NCBI GenBank assembly: GCA_963575745.1
Contig: CAUYUJ010000352.1
Location: forward strand, 64,001 to 90,000
Source: Prorocentrum cordatum
Lineage: Eukaryota; Sar; Dinophyceae; Prorocentrales; Prorocentraceae
Direction: 5' to 3'
Length of the DNA stretch: 26,000 nt
Shown here: positions 1 through 6,742 of the stretch, one piece after another
How the letters are laid out: each line of letters begins with the position of its first letter
Position numbering within the stretch: position 1 is the first letter of the stretch
The notes under the pieces: model-generated
The model's input: only the letters and a program-made list of their open reading frames with translations
What the model was told of the DNA's origin: nothing
The model's database searches: none
Made by a program: the position numbers and the translations under genes

Positions 1-2
1 GA

Positions 3-1964
3 GATGTTATCGACAGATGGAGGCAAGAAACGCAGTACGGCATCAAATTGGAAAATGATGAGCGCATGTTCAATGGTGAGCGTATGACCCACAGTTTCTG
101 GGCAGATAATCTTTTGTTGTATGCGAAGACCCGCACTGACCTTGAGTTGATGGTGCGTGACATGAGTATCCCCCTGATGAATGCAGGAATGACCTGGAAG
201 CCGAAATCTTTGATGTATATTTACTTTGGTGCGCCGCCTGGCATCCCGCCGTCCCCTGAGCAGGATATCCGTGTGCTGGTGCCGTCTAGTGACGCCGCTC
301 TTGGGACCCGAGAAGTGGTCCTACCGCGTGTTCAAGCGTTTGAGATCCTGGGAGCCACTCTGGAGGAGACCTGGAAGGACCACTCGGACTCAGAGGCCAT
401 GCTCCAGAAAGCCCAGAGGATGTTCTTTGGGGAAATCGCGTATTACCGCTGTTCTGGGATTGACTTGGCTGAAAGATTTACTCGCTATCAAGCTAAAGTG
501 ATTGCTGCATTATTATTCAACTGTGAGGGCAGAACGCCCGACTATTCTACCATTGCTGCTGTTCACTATTTTGAAGGCAGATGTCTAGCTATAATGTCAG
601 GTATACGCAAGCGGAGAACTGAAGGCTGGTCTGAGTTTCAACGTAGGCGATACAAAGCGGGACGACAGAGTTTTGCTGGACTTGGATTCCGAAGTGCGGT
701 GCAGATATGGATATTTCGTTGTTGGGATTGGGCTAAGGATGTCTCAGTTGCTGCAAGTATTCGTATGAGGAGATACACAACACACACAGAGGAGGAGGAG
801 GGAGAGACGGTACCAAATCGGCGTCAGAGGAAAACTCGGGCGATGGCGGCGGCGGCGACTTCTCAAACATATCATGTATCTCAGATATCCCAGATGTCGA
901 GTGGCTGTCGCCGGCGTACACCAGATGATCAGCCTGCCATACCTGAGGAGTCGGACATGTCACGTGAATGGATGATATCTAGGCTGGCCATGTTACATGG
1001 AAGGGGGAAGTGGACGGAACATCGTGACACATGTATTCTAGCAATGCCTGTAAAAGATAGGAAGCAGCTGACACGCATGAACATAGGCGGCCGCCCCCGT
1101 GGACATACTGCGTGGGACTGGTGCTTGTGCGATCTCTTTGGTTGTGAGTGGTACCTCTCATTCGACAGTTCCGCTGGGTCCCGTGAGAAATACTGCAAGC
1201 ATTTGCTGACTGTGATTGGTATGCAACACTTGTTCGACTTGTTTGTTCTACCCAGGCCGCCTGGTGTGAGACATGTGAAGGCAGAGGAGGAGGAGGAGAG
1301 TGAGATGAATGAGAGGATGAGCAAACGTATTGCCGCTAATTTTGAGAATGAAACGGAGTGGAGGTGTGAGAATATTGAGCGTCTTGGGATGGAGATCTTG
1401 GGAGATAGTAAGACTGTTGTAAACTGGATGTGTGGTGAGTGGCAGATTCGCAACAAGCAGTATGTACGACTGGTGGGAACACTACAAAATACGGTATCGA
1501 TGCTGTCTGGATGGGGACTGACCTCACCTGCATCGGGACAGAATCTGTATAAGCATTTCTTTCGTGAGGGTAATGAGCGTGCGGATAAATTGTCGTGGGA
1601 GGCCAGAGGTGGCCAAACTATTACTCGCTGGTTTGCATATGATAAGTTCCTCAGTACTCGTAAGACTGCTCTCCGTGGTGCATTCGATGGGGGTGTCAGT
1701 AATGAAGGATGTGGAGGTGGGTGGTGGCTTCAGATTGGCGTTGTAGGTAGGGGTTCCAGCGTGCAGGTTGATTTTCCCATCTCCTCCTCCTCCTCCTCCT
1801 CTTCCTCCTGCACCAGCTCGCACAGCTTCCATTGGCACGATGTGGCCGAGGAGGCGATGAGCTTGCCTCCTGGTAGCACGGTAACCTGCTGTGAACTAGC
1901 TGCCTGCGCTGCCCTGACGAGAGCTGCTGCTAAGGTGGCGTGCGCTCTGCTACGACCTACCTAA
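3..1964 (+). CDS. Non-LTR retrotransposon polyprotein, 3' part (RT palm end plus RNase H-like region)
   Basis: The frame is open from the window edge, so the 5' end lies outside; the first in-frame TTG/ATG codons are not a real start. About 653 residues are visible. Near residue 35 the box SFWADNLLLYA matches the reverse transcriptase catalytic motif (F/Y-A-D-D) with N for the second D (codons 105-110), followed by a helix and a KPKS segment as in LINE palm domains. A basic, low-complexity middle follows. Residues 468-528 hold GDSKTVVNWM and HFFREGNERAD, which resemble the third Asp, His and last Asp of RNase H. Further on are FDGGVSNEGCGGGWW (D562) and CCELAAC (E631), which resemble the first Asp and the Glu. 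A Ser run encoded by a TCC microsatellite interrupts this last part. Role: cDNA synthesis and RNA removal during target-primed retrotransposition. The frame is intact, so the copy may be young. The RT identity is firm; the RNase H order is unusual. Confidence 0.82.
   Translation, partial: DVIDRWRQETQYGIKLENDERMFNGERMTHSFWADNLLLYAKTRTDLELMVRDMSIPLMNAGMTWKPKSLMYIYFGAPPGIPPSPEQDIRVLVPSSDAALGTREVVLPRVQAFEILGATLEETWKDHSDSEAMLQKAQRMFFGEIAYYRCSGIDLAERFTRYQAKVIAALLFNCEGRTPDYSTIAAVHYFEGRCLAIMSGIRKRRTEGWSEFQRRRYKAGRQSFAGLGFRSAVQIWIFRCWDWAKDVSVAASIRMRRYTTHTEEEEGETVPNRRQRKTRAMAAAATSQTYHVSQISQMSSGCRRRTPDDQPAIPEESDMSREWMISRLAMLHGRGKWTEHRDTCILAMPVKDRKQLTRMNIGGRPRGHTAWDWCLCDLFGCEWYLSFDSSAGSREKYCKHLLTVIGMQHLFDLFVLPRPPGVRHVKAEEEEESEMNERMSKRIAANFENETEWRCENIERLGMEILGDSKTVVNWMCGEWQIRNKQYVRLVGTLQNTVSMLSGWGLTSPASGQNLYKHFFREGNERADKLSWEARGGQTITRWFAYDKFLSTRKTALRGAFDGGVSNEGCGGGWWLQIGVVGRGSSVQVDFPISSSSSSSSSCTSSHSFHWHDVAEEAMSLPPGSTVTCCELAACAALTRAAAKVACALLRPT
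1781..1808 (+). repeat. (TCC)n microsatellite inside the retrotransposon ORF
   Basis: About nine TCC/CTC triplets in a row encode a poly-serine run in the C-terminal RNase H-like part of the polyprotein. Length changes in multiples of three would keep the frame. The codon run is not expected in an RNase H fold and probably forms a loop. Confidence 0.9.
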
Positions 1965-2041
1965 GATGGTGGGGGCTCAGTTGCACTGCTCCGCCGATTC
2001 GGATTCGGATTCTAGTGGCGGACCGCAAACCGGAAAAAAAA
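1965..2041 (+). mobile_element. LINE 3' UTR with stem-loop, GGATTC repeats and A8 tail
   Basis: Right after the stop codon there is a short 3' UTR. TCCGCC (1990-1995) pairs with GGCGGA (2017-2022), enclosing tandem GATTCG hexamers. The sequence then reads CGCAAACCGG and a run of eight A (2034-2041), where the element ends. A 3' stem-loop followed by a short A tail is a known arrangement in LINEs whose RT recognises its RNA end. The next bases, CCAAGGTTGACGG, belong to the hairpin repeat found about 20 times in this window, so the element boundary is well placed. Confidence 0.75.
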
Positions 2042-2073
2042 CCAAGGTTGACGGTTTACCGCCGGCGCCCAGT
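2042..2073 (+). repeat. Half hairpin H1 (3' arm only), LINE insertion site
   Basis: The loop and 3' arm of the dispersed hairpin are present, ending GCGCCCAG, but the 5' arm is missing because the A8 tail of the LINE abuts it. The breakpoint matches GGT^AACC of intact copies. The missing 5' arm is expected upstream of the LINE's 5' end, outside this window. Confidence 0.85.
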
Positions 2074-2369
2074 TGGCCAACCCGGCCCGGACGGACAATG
2101 TGGTAACCTGGGGTCGGTTTTTCGAAGATGGTGCGAGATTTTGAAATTCGTTTTCTAAATTCGAATGTTTATACTATGCAGTAAATCATTGCGCTTTCGA
2201 TGGTGCAATCCCCAGGTCCATAGCTGCATTATTTCGATCAAAAGACTACGGGGAACCAACATTGTGCACGACCGAAAACAACATTCTTCATTTCTCAAGC
2301 TTGTATTGAGAAGCGTTTTTCTGCTAGTATCTCGGAACCAACTCGGTCGATTCAGAGCTCTACGAGGGT
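2074..2369 (+). repeat. S-type hairpin unit body, copy 1
   Basis: It begins within the shared 5' module at TTGGCCAACCCGGCCCGG and continues with GTGGTAACCTGGGGTCGG, a T run, and an AT-richer body containing GATCAAAAGACT. It ends with AGAGCTCTACGAGG before hairpin H2. The next unit repeats almost the same text; the spacing between the hairpin loops is 337 bp. No coding signal. Confidence 0.85.
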
Positions 2370-2402
2370 CCGGCGGTAACCTGGTTGACGGTTTACCGCC
2401 GG
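2370..2402 (+). repeat. Hairpin H2
   Basis: CCGGCGGTAACC (2370-2381), an 8-nt loop TGGTTGAC, and the 3' arm GGTTTACCGCCGG (2390-2402) form a 12-bp stem with one bulged T. This is an A-T subtype copy. It ends CTCCCAG before the next unit. Confidence 0.9.
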
Positions 2403-2730
2403 CTCCCAGTTCGGGCGCGGGCGGGAGCTAGTTGGCCAACCCGGCCCGGGCGGACAATGTGGTAACCTGGGGTCGGTTTTTGGAAGATAGCCAGATATTT
2501 TGAAATTCGTTTTGCAAATTTGAATTTTTATTCTATGCAGTGAATCATGGCGCTTTCGATGGTGCAATCCTTAGGGCTCTAGCTACATTATATCGATCAA
2601 AAGACTGCGGGGAACCAGTATTCTGTACGACCGAAAATAAGATGTCTTTATTTTTGAGACTGGTATTGAGAAGCGTTTTTCTGCTGTGATCTCGAATCTC
2701 ACTTCTCTATTCAGAGCTCTACGAGGGTCT
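2403..2730 (+). repeat. S-type hairpin unit body, copy 2
   Basis: Close tandem copy of the body at 2074-2369, here with slightly more of the 5' module (GGGCGGGAGCTAGTTGGCC) than copy 1, so the two copies start at different points but share their 3' end. Ends at AGAGCTCTACGAGGGTCT. Confidence 0.85.
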
Positions 2731-2762
2731 CGGCGGTAACCTGGTTGACGGTTTACCGCCGG
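2731..2762 (+). repeat. Hairpin H3
   Basis: A-T subtype hairpin with the arms CGGCGGTAACC and GGTTTACCGCCG, followed by ATCCCAG. Its loop lies 360 bp after that of H2. Confidence 0.88.
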
Positions 2763-2769
2763 ATCCCAG

Positions 2770-3265
2770 TTGCTCTTCGGGTTTTGGATGCTACCATCGT
2801 TGCCCTTTGCTCATCGGGTTTTGGACGCTGCCAAGTTGGCAGCGCTTCAGAAGCGCTGCTGGGGAGCCCCCCCGAGCCCCAGAAAAGCTTCACGCGTGCT
2901 TTCGTGGGCTTGCCAGGAAGGTTTTCCCTTGTGTGTTCTCTTTGCTTTCCGAGTTTTTCCCGTGAGCCGGCAACTGTTCCGGGGGGGCTTCCGGCAAGCT
3001 TCCACGCGTGTCCGCACGCGGAGGCGCGCGTGGAAGCGCTCATGGCAGCGCTACGGGAGCGCTGCCGGGGAGCCCCCCACAGCCCCAGAAGAGCTTCACG
3101 CGTGCTTCCGTGGGCTTACCAGGAAGGTTTTCCTATCTGTGTTCTCTTTGCTCTCCGTGTTTTTGATGCTACATCGTTGCTCTTTGCTTTTCGGGTTTTG
3201 GACGCTGCCAAGTGAACGCTACCAAGTTCTCTTCGCTCTCCGGGTTTTGGACGCTACCAAGTGGT
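2770..3265 (+). repeat. P module: GGTTTTGGACGCTGCC repeats with strong palindromes
   Basis: Several copies of a phrase around GGGTTTTGGACGCTGCCAAG (near 2770, 2816, 3197 and 3240) bracket GC-rich palindromes. GCAGCGCTTC and GAAGCGCTGC (2839-2859) have one base between them. GGCAGCGCT and AGCGCTGCC (3044-3066) form a 9-bp stem. GCTTCCACGCG pairs with CGCGTGGAAGC (2998-3037). A GAGCCCC..AGAAAAGCTTCACGCGTGC segment occurs twice here and again near 3690. No gene is recognised. Confidence 0.75.
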
Positions 3266-3520
3266 AACTTGGGGTCGGTTTTTTTTACACTTTCTGCAAT
3301 ATTTTGAAATTCGTTTTGAGAACCGGTATTCTTATCACGTGTAATAGGTTATGCCGCGTCTGCCAGTCAAATTCTCAGGTCTGTAGCTGCAATATTACTA
3401 TCAAAAGACTTGAGGGAATCGTCGGCGGCTTTCAGTCATCACGACATGCGTTGACGGTTTATATCTTATAGAGCTCTTCGTTATCGATGAGCTCGTAAAG
3501 GGTTTAACATTAGAAGCCGG
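3266..3520 (+). repeat. S-type unit fragment without terminal hairpin
   Basis: Starts at GGTAACTTGGGGTCGG with a T8 run, then AATTCGTTTTGAGAACC, CTATCAAAAGACTTGAGGG, and a diverged copy of the 5' module (TATAGAGCTCTTCGTTATCG, 3469 onward). It shows that in full-length units the CTCGTAGAGC module can lie inside the body rather than at its start. Confidence 0.7.
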
Positions 3521-3559
3521 ACGGTGATGGTGCCCGCCAGCAGCCCATTTTCCCCGGTC

Positions 3560-3820
3560 GAGCATTCTCGCAGCAGCTCGCCCGGTCCGGGAGAGCTTCC
3601 AGCAAGCTTCCACGCGTGCCCGCACGCGTGCAGGCACGCGTGGAAGCGTTTATGGCAGCGCTTTTGGAAGGGGAGCCCCCCAGAGCCCCAGAAAAGCTTC
3701 ACGCGTGCTTTGCTGACTTGCCAGGAAGGTTTTCCGGTCTGTCTCTTTGCTCTCCAGGTTTTGGATGCTACCATCGTTGCCCTTTGCTCTGCGGGTTCTG
3801 GACGCTGCCAAGTGCGTGGT
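3560..3820 (+). repeat. P module, second copy
   Basis: Contains CGGGAGAGCTTCCAGCAAGC, then a perfect 14-bp inverted repeat GCTTCCACGCGTGC (3606-3619) and GCACGCGTGGAAGC (3634-3647) around a further palindrome. It goes on with GGGGAGCCCCCCAGAGCCCC and ends with TTCTGGACGCTGCCAAG. It parallels 2970-3200. Confidence 0.75.
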
Positions 3821-4011
3821 TTTGCGAGTATTTGAAAATATCCGACCATTCATTTGAGAAAGCAGATTTTTCGCACCTGTAGACAAGTATGAGGGCCTCT
3901 TTGTCTTAATATGAGCTCCCTAGATGCGCTTCCACTATGAAAACACTCGGCGGAACGAACTTTATGACGACATGAAACAAATCATGTTTTGACTTTTACG
4001 AGAAATGCTCC
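3821..4011 (+). repeat. S-type unit, cut off by the recombinase island
   Basis: Reads GTGGTTTTGCGAGTATTTG, AAAGCAGATTTTTCGCACC and AACACTCGGCGGAAC like other S bodies, then stops after GAAATGCTCC at 4011, where the inverted duplication begins. Related units continue with AGAAGCTGTC at this point. The very end of a hairpin (GCCGGCTCCCAG) is found on the other side of the island near 7683. Confidence 0.75.
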
Positions 4012-4042
4012 GCGTCTAGGCGCGCGTGGCCCTGCCACTGCG

Positions 4043-4527
4043 TCAAAGAAAAACCGTGGTGACTATAATGATTATGGACGACCGGGGGGGGGGCAGCTGC
4101 TTTGGCATTGGCGGTGCGCGCCGCAGGCATCTGGATATCTGGACAAACCGCGGGTGCAGCTGCAGGAAGTTCTTCCTGCCCTCGCACTTCCGCTCGTTCG
4201 CCAGCGAGACCTCCCTGCTTGTTTTGCGTGTTCGGTCGCGCCCGTGTTTCATGTTGCCCACAGCCACCTGGCACTCCATCTGAGAAATGGCCCCGGCAAT
4301 GTGTCTCTGGAAAACTGTGTATGGGTCCTTGTTGGTGAACGGCCCCGGGATCGAGGCGTGCGCCAACTCCAAACCTCGCTTTTCGCACTCGGCGATCGCC
4401 TCTTCCTGCACCATCAAGCGGCGGGCCAACCGCTTCTCGTCGGGCACCACGATCCGCTTGATGCCGCGCTTCTCGCACCTGTCCACGAAGGCGGCCACGC
4501 CCGGCCTGGACAGGAACGGCGTTGAAC
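4043..4527 (-). pseudogene. Serine recombinase (resolvase family) C-terminal exon, left copy
   Basis: Reading on the minus strand from 4527, the product starts STPFLSRPGVAAFVDRCE and contains IKRIVVPDEKRLARRLMVQE, then DPYTVFQRHIAGAISQMEC, and EGRK. This pattern (RPG, the RLAR helix, then Q-x-E on the long E helix) is that of the serine recombinase catalytic domain and its exit. Before it, on the same strand, lies a pyrimidine tract ending CCCCAG, which looks like a splice acceptor. I see no N-terminal part with the Y/T-x-R-x-S nucleophile upstream on this strand, so this copy looks truncated. Compared with the right copy it has V for F, P for L, T for A and H for Q in the region compared. 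The frame stays open to 4043. Its function, if any, would need joining to an N-terminal exon. Confidence 0.7.
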
Positions 4528-4698
4528 CTGGGGAAGCAAAAAAAACTTTACGACAAATTCGGCGTGCGATTTTGCAACTATTCGCCGCGGGGGCGGTGGA
4601 AACATGAAGGCGGGGGGGGGCGCTTGCTGTAGCAATTGCGTAGTGTAGCGTCTGGCACGCTAACAAATCCAGGGTTTCGTGCCGATGGGCGATGTTAC
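4528..4698 (-). other. Predicted intron, left copy
   Basis: On the minus strand GAAG is followed by GTAACATCG (donor at 4698-4697). The interval ends with a T-rich tract and CCCCAG (acceptor at 4529-4528). It mirrors the intron at 6012-6185. Dinoflagellates also use non-canonical donors, so the exact donor is uncertain. Confidence 0.4.
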
Positions 4699-4824
4699 CT
4701 TCGGAAGAGGACGCGACGCGCCACATTCCTCATCCAATGCCCCTGCGGTGTGTGGGGGCGTTGTGGCCCCGCCGTCCTGGGACGTTCTTCAAGACGAGCG
4801 TTTCCTGGACGGTGGGGGGGTGCC

Positions 4825-5660
4825 GCGTCCATGATAGCGTGTCCAGAAAAAGCTGCCCCCGCGCTGCTTGAGCCCCGAAAAAGCAACGAATGGCTACAGT
4901 TGGGTGGTCCACGCTTACTTCCTCCGGTTGCCACGGGCCTCCCAGGGATCCCCGCTGGCCCCCGCTGTCAGTCCGCCGCAGTCTATTTGTGACTTCTGTC
5001 GGGCGACACGAACCTCCCCTGGGCCGTCGCCCGTAGGCTGCACGTACTTCCGCGGCCTCCTGCGGGCCGTCGGCCGCAGGCTGCACGTACTTCCGCCGGC
5101 TGCCGCCGACCTCCCGCCAACGTCTGTTGGCAAGAGCGTCCGCCTCTCCGCCAGCTCTGGCGGGCCCTCAGCCGGTGGGCCCCGCCTACTCCCGCCGACT
5201 GCCGCCGACCTGCCGCTTGCTCCTGCCAGCGCAAGAGCCCCCCCTTCGAACGGCCCCCACGGACCGTCGGCCAACTTCTGGCGCCGGCCGCCGGGCTGTG
5301 CCAGAAGTCGGTCCAGGACTGACTTCTGGCGCGGGCCCGCGTCGGAAGTCGGTCCTGGACCCACTTCCGACGCGGGCCCGCGTCGGAAGTCGGTCCTGGA
5401 CCCACTTCCGACGCGGGCCCGCGTCGGAAGTCGGTCCAGGACCGACTTCCGGCGCGCCCTTCTGTCTCCGCCCCAACCCTCGTCGGCGCCGTCGCCGGCG
5501 TTGCCCCTGCCGCCCTCTAGCGTTTTCAAGCCTCGGCGGGGGCCGCGCCCCCCCTCGCGCGTCCTCCTTCCTCCTCGCTGCCCCCTCCCCCAGTTTTCCT
5601 CCTCGCCCCCCTCCTCGCCCCATTCCCCCCTTCCCCCGCATCCCCATCCACCGCCTAATT
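4825..5660. other. GC- and proline-codon-rich spacer between the inverted arms
   Basis: Very GC-rich sequence. It contains a doubled phrase GGCTGCACGTACTTCCGC (5036 and 5080), a 41-bp tandem palindrome array (5322-5450), and C-rich stretches. Long open frames exist on both strands because stop codons are rare at this composition; their products are Pro/Arg/Ser-rich with no recognisable domain. I do not call a gene here. Confidence 0.5.
5322..5450. repeat. 41-bp tandem repeat of perfect palindromes
   Basis: The core GCGGGCCCGC recurs at 5331, 5372 and 5413, a 41-bp period. Around the last two cores the sequence is a perfect 28-bp palindrome (5363-5390 and 5404-5431), reading ACTTCCGACGCGGG and its complement. 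The linker GTCCTGGACC is nearly self-complementary too, so the array can fold at several scales. Confidence 0.88.
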
Positions 5661-5700
5661 GTATTCCTCCTGCTCCTGCTCCTGCTCCTGCTCCTCCTTC
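5660..5700 (+). repeat. (CTGCTC)n microsatellite
   Basis: Five to six copies of CTGCTC/CTCCTG lie just before the apparent N-terminal recombinase exon. It may be part of an upstream intron or UTR. Confidence 0.85.
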
Positions 5701-5776
5701 CCTCTCCTATCTGCCGCGCCTGCGGCGTTCGGGCACCGCGCAACGTATGTTTGTTTCGTTTTCTGGCGCCCGCGCC

Positions 5777-5884
5777 ATGCCTGCCAAGATGAAGGCGGCT
5801 GCCACGACACGCGCGTCGACGATGACGAACGTGGATGGCGCCAGCGTGCCGCGGCAGAAGGCGCAGATAACGAAGGCGGCCAGG
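5777..5884 (+). CDS. Serine recombinase N-terminal exon (catalytic-serine motif)
   Basis: An ATG at 5777 opens MPAKMKAAATTRASTMTNV, continuing DGASVPRQKAQITKAAR. Bacterial-type resolvases of this class start with a strand and Y-x-R-x-S-S..TNV followed by a helix beginning RQ. Here TTRAST would supply the Arg and the nucleophile Ser, and SVPRQKAQI the first helix. The segment lies in the spacer, just outside the inverted repeat, so it exists once only and points toward the right arm. The link between its end (about 5884) and the C-terminal exon at 6186 is not clear. In the same frame there is a stop at 5978-5980, so further splicing through the intervening 300 bases is required, or the gene is broken. 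The identification rests on a short motif and on position. Confidence 0.5.
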
Positions 5885-5983
5885 GGCACCCCCCCCACCG
5901 CCCAGGAAACGCTCGTCTTGAAGAACGTCCCAGGACGGCGGGGCCACAACGCCCCCACACACCGCAAGGGCATTGGATGAGGA

Positions 5984-6011
5984 ATGCGGCGCGTCGCGTC
6001 CTCTTCCGAAG
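5984..6011 (+). other. Candidate short exon or donor-flanking segment of the recombinase
   Basis: The open frame MRRVASSSEG precedes a GTAACATC donor at 6012. Splicing from G6011 to GT6186 keeps the frame and gives SSSEGSTPFLSRPG, which fits the usual G-x-x-P-x-x-x-RPG stretch of this recombinase class. An in-frame TGA lies just upstream at 5978. Present in both arms. Weak call. Confidence 0.3.
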
Positions 6012-6185
6012 GTAACATCGCCCATCGGCACGAAACCCTGGATTTGTTAGCGTGCCAGACGCTACGCAACGCAATTGCTACAGCAAGCGCCCCCCCCCCC
6101 GCCTTCATGTTTCCACCGCCCCCGCGGCGAAGTATTGCAAAATCGTACGCCGAATTCGTCGTCGAGTTTTTTTTTGCTTCCCCAG
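6012..6185 (+). other. Predicted phase-1 intron, right copy (GT-AG)
   Basis: A GTAACATC donor at 6012, 174 bases, and a pyrimidine tract with CTTCCCCAG ending at 6185. Recombinase homology begins right after the acceptor. The intron happens to stay open in frame, so a retained form could also be translated. The same intron is kept in the left arm, which argues for DNA-level duplication rather than retroposition. Confidence 0.5.
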
Positions 6186-6742
6186 GTTCAACGCCGTTCC
6201 TGTCCAGGCCGGGCGTGGCCGCCTTCCTGGACAGGTGCGAGAAGCGCGGCATCAAGCGGATCGTGGTGCCCGACGAGAAGCGGTTGGCCCGCCGCTTGAT
6301 GGTGCAGGAAGAGGCGATCGCGGAGTGCGAAAAGCGAGGTTTGGAGTTGGCGCACGCCTCGATCCCAGGGCTGTTCGCCAACAAGGACCCATACACAGTT
6401 TTCCAGAGACACATTGCCGGGGCCATTTCTCAGATGGAGTGCCAGGTGGCTGTGGGCAACATGAAACACGGGCGCGACCGAACACGCAAAACAAGCAGGG
6501 AGGTCTCGCTGGCGAACGAGCGGAAGTGCGAGGGCAGGAAGAACTTCCTGCAGCTGCAACCGCGGTTTGTCCAGATATCCAGATGCCTGCGGCGCGCACC
6601 GCCAATGCCAAAGCAGCTGCCCCCCCCGGTCGTCCATAATCATTATAGTCACCACGGTTTTTCTTTGACGCAGTGCCAGGGCCACGCGCGCCTAGACGCA
6701 CGCCTGTTGCAGTTGCTCCTGCTCATGGTCCTCCTCCTTTGA
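6186..6742 (+). CDS. Serine recombinase (resolvase family) C-terminal exon, right copy
   Basis: From 6186 the product reads STPFLSRPGVAAFLDRCE, IKRIVVPDEKRLARRLMVQE, an extended strand ELAHASIPGL, DPYTVFQRHIAGAISQMEC, then NMKHGRDRTRK and CEGRK. The following QPRFVQISRCLRRAPPMPK resembles the start of the segment that follows the E helix in the resolvase class with an EGRK junction. Serine recombinases cut and rejoin DNA through a 5' phosphoserine; this exon supplies the second half of the catalytic domain, including the RLAR arginines, but not the nucleophile. The coding match fades after about 6630 (poly-Pro, then His-rich), so a donor may lie near 6630 and the stop at 6740-6742 may not be the natural one. 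Best candidate for an expressed copy, with the N-terminal exon at 5777. Alternative: decayed pseudogene. Confidence 0.72.

Larger units (their letters stand above)
4012..4824. repeat. Left arm of large inverted duplication
   Basis: The reverse complement of 5885-6699 is found here with few differences. The outer edge is GCGTCTAGGCGCGCGTGG and the inner edge is GGTGGGGGGGTGCC. The arm holds an apparent recombinase exon and the intron before it, on the minus strand. The differences seen include single-base changes in the exon and a few in the intron and the A/G runs; I did not compute an exact identity. Confidence 0.92.
5885..6699. repeat. Right arm of large inverted duplication
   Basis: Inverted counterpart of 4012-4824. 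The inner edge is GGCACCCCCCCC at 5885 and the outer edge is CCTAGACGC at 6699. The arms run outward, so the two recombinase exons are transcribed divergently, away from the spacer. Confidence 0.92.

Noticed and set aside
48-50. TTG at 48 as the start of the retrotransposon protein
   Set aside because: The frame is open to position 3 with RT-like residues before it; the true start is outside the window.
4868-5980. A 370-codon Pro/Arg-rich open frame across the inverted-repeat spacer
   Set aside because: All three plus frames and the minus strand are open here because the sequence is over-rich in G and C; the product is low-complexity. Only the part after 5777 shows a family match.
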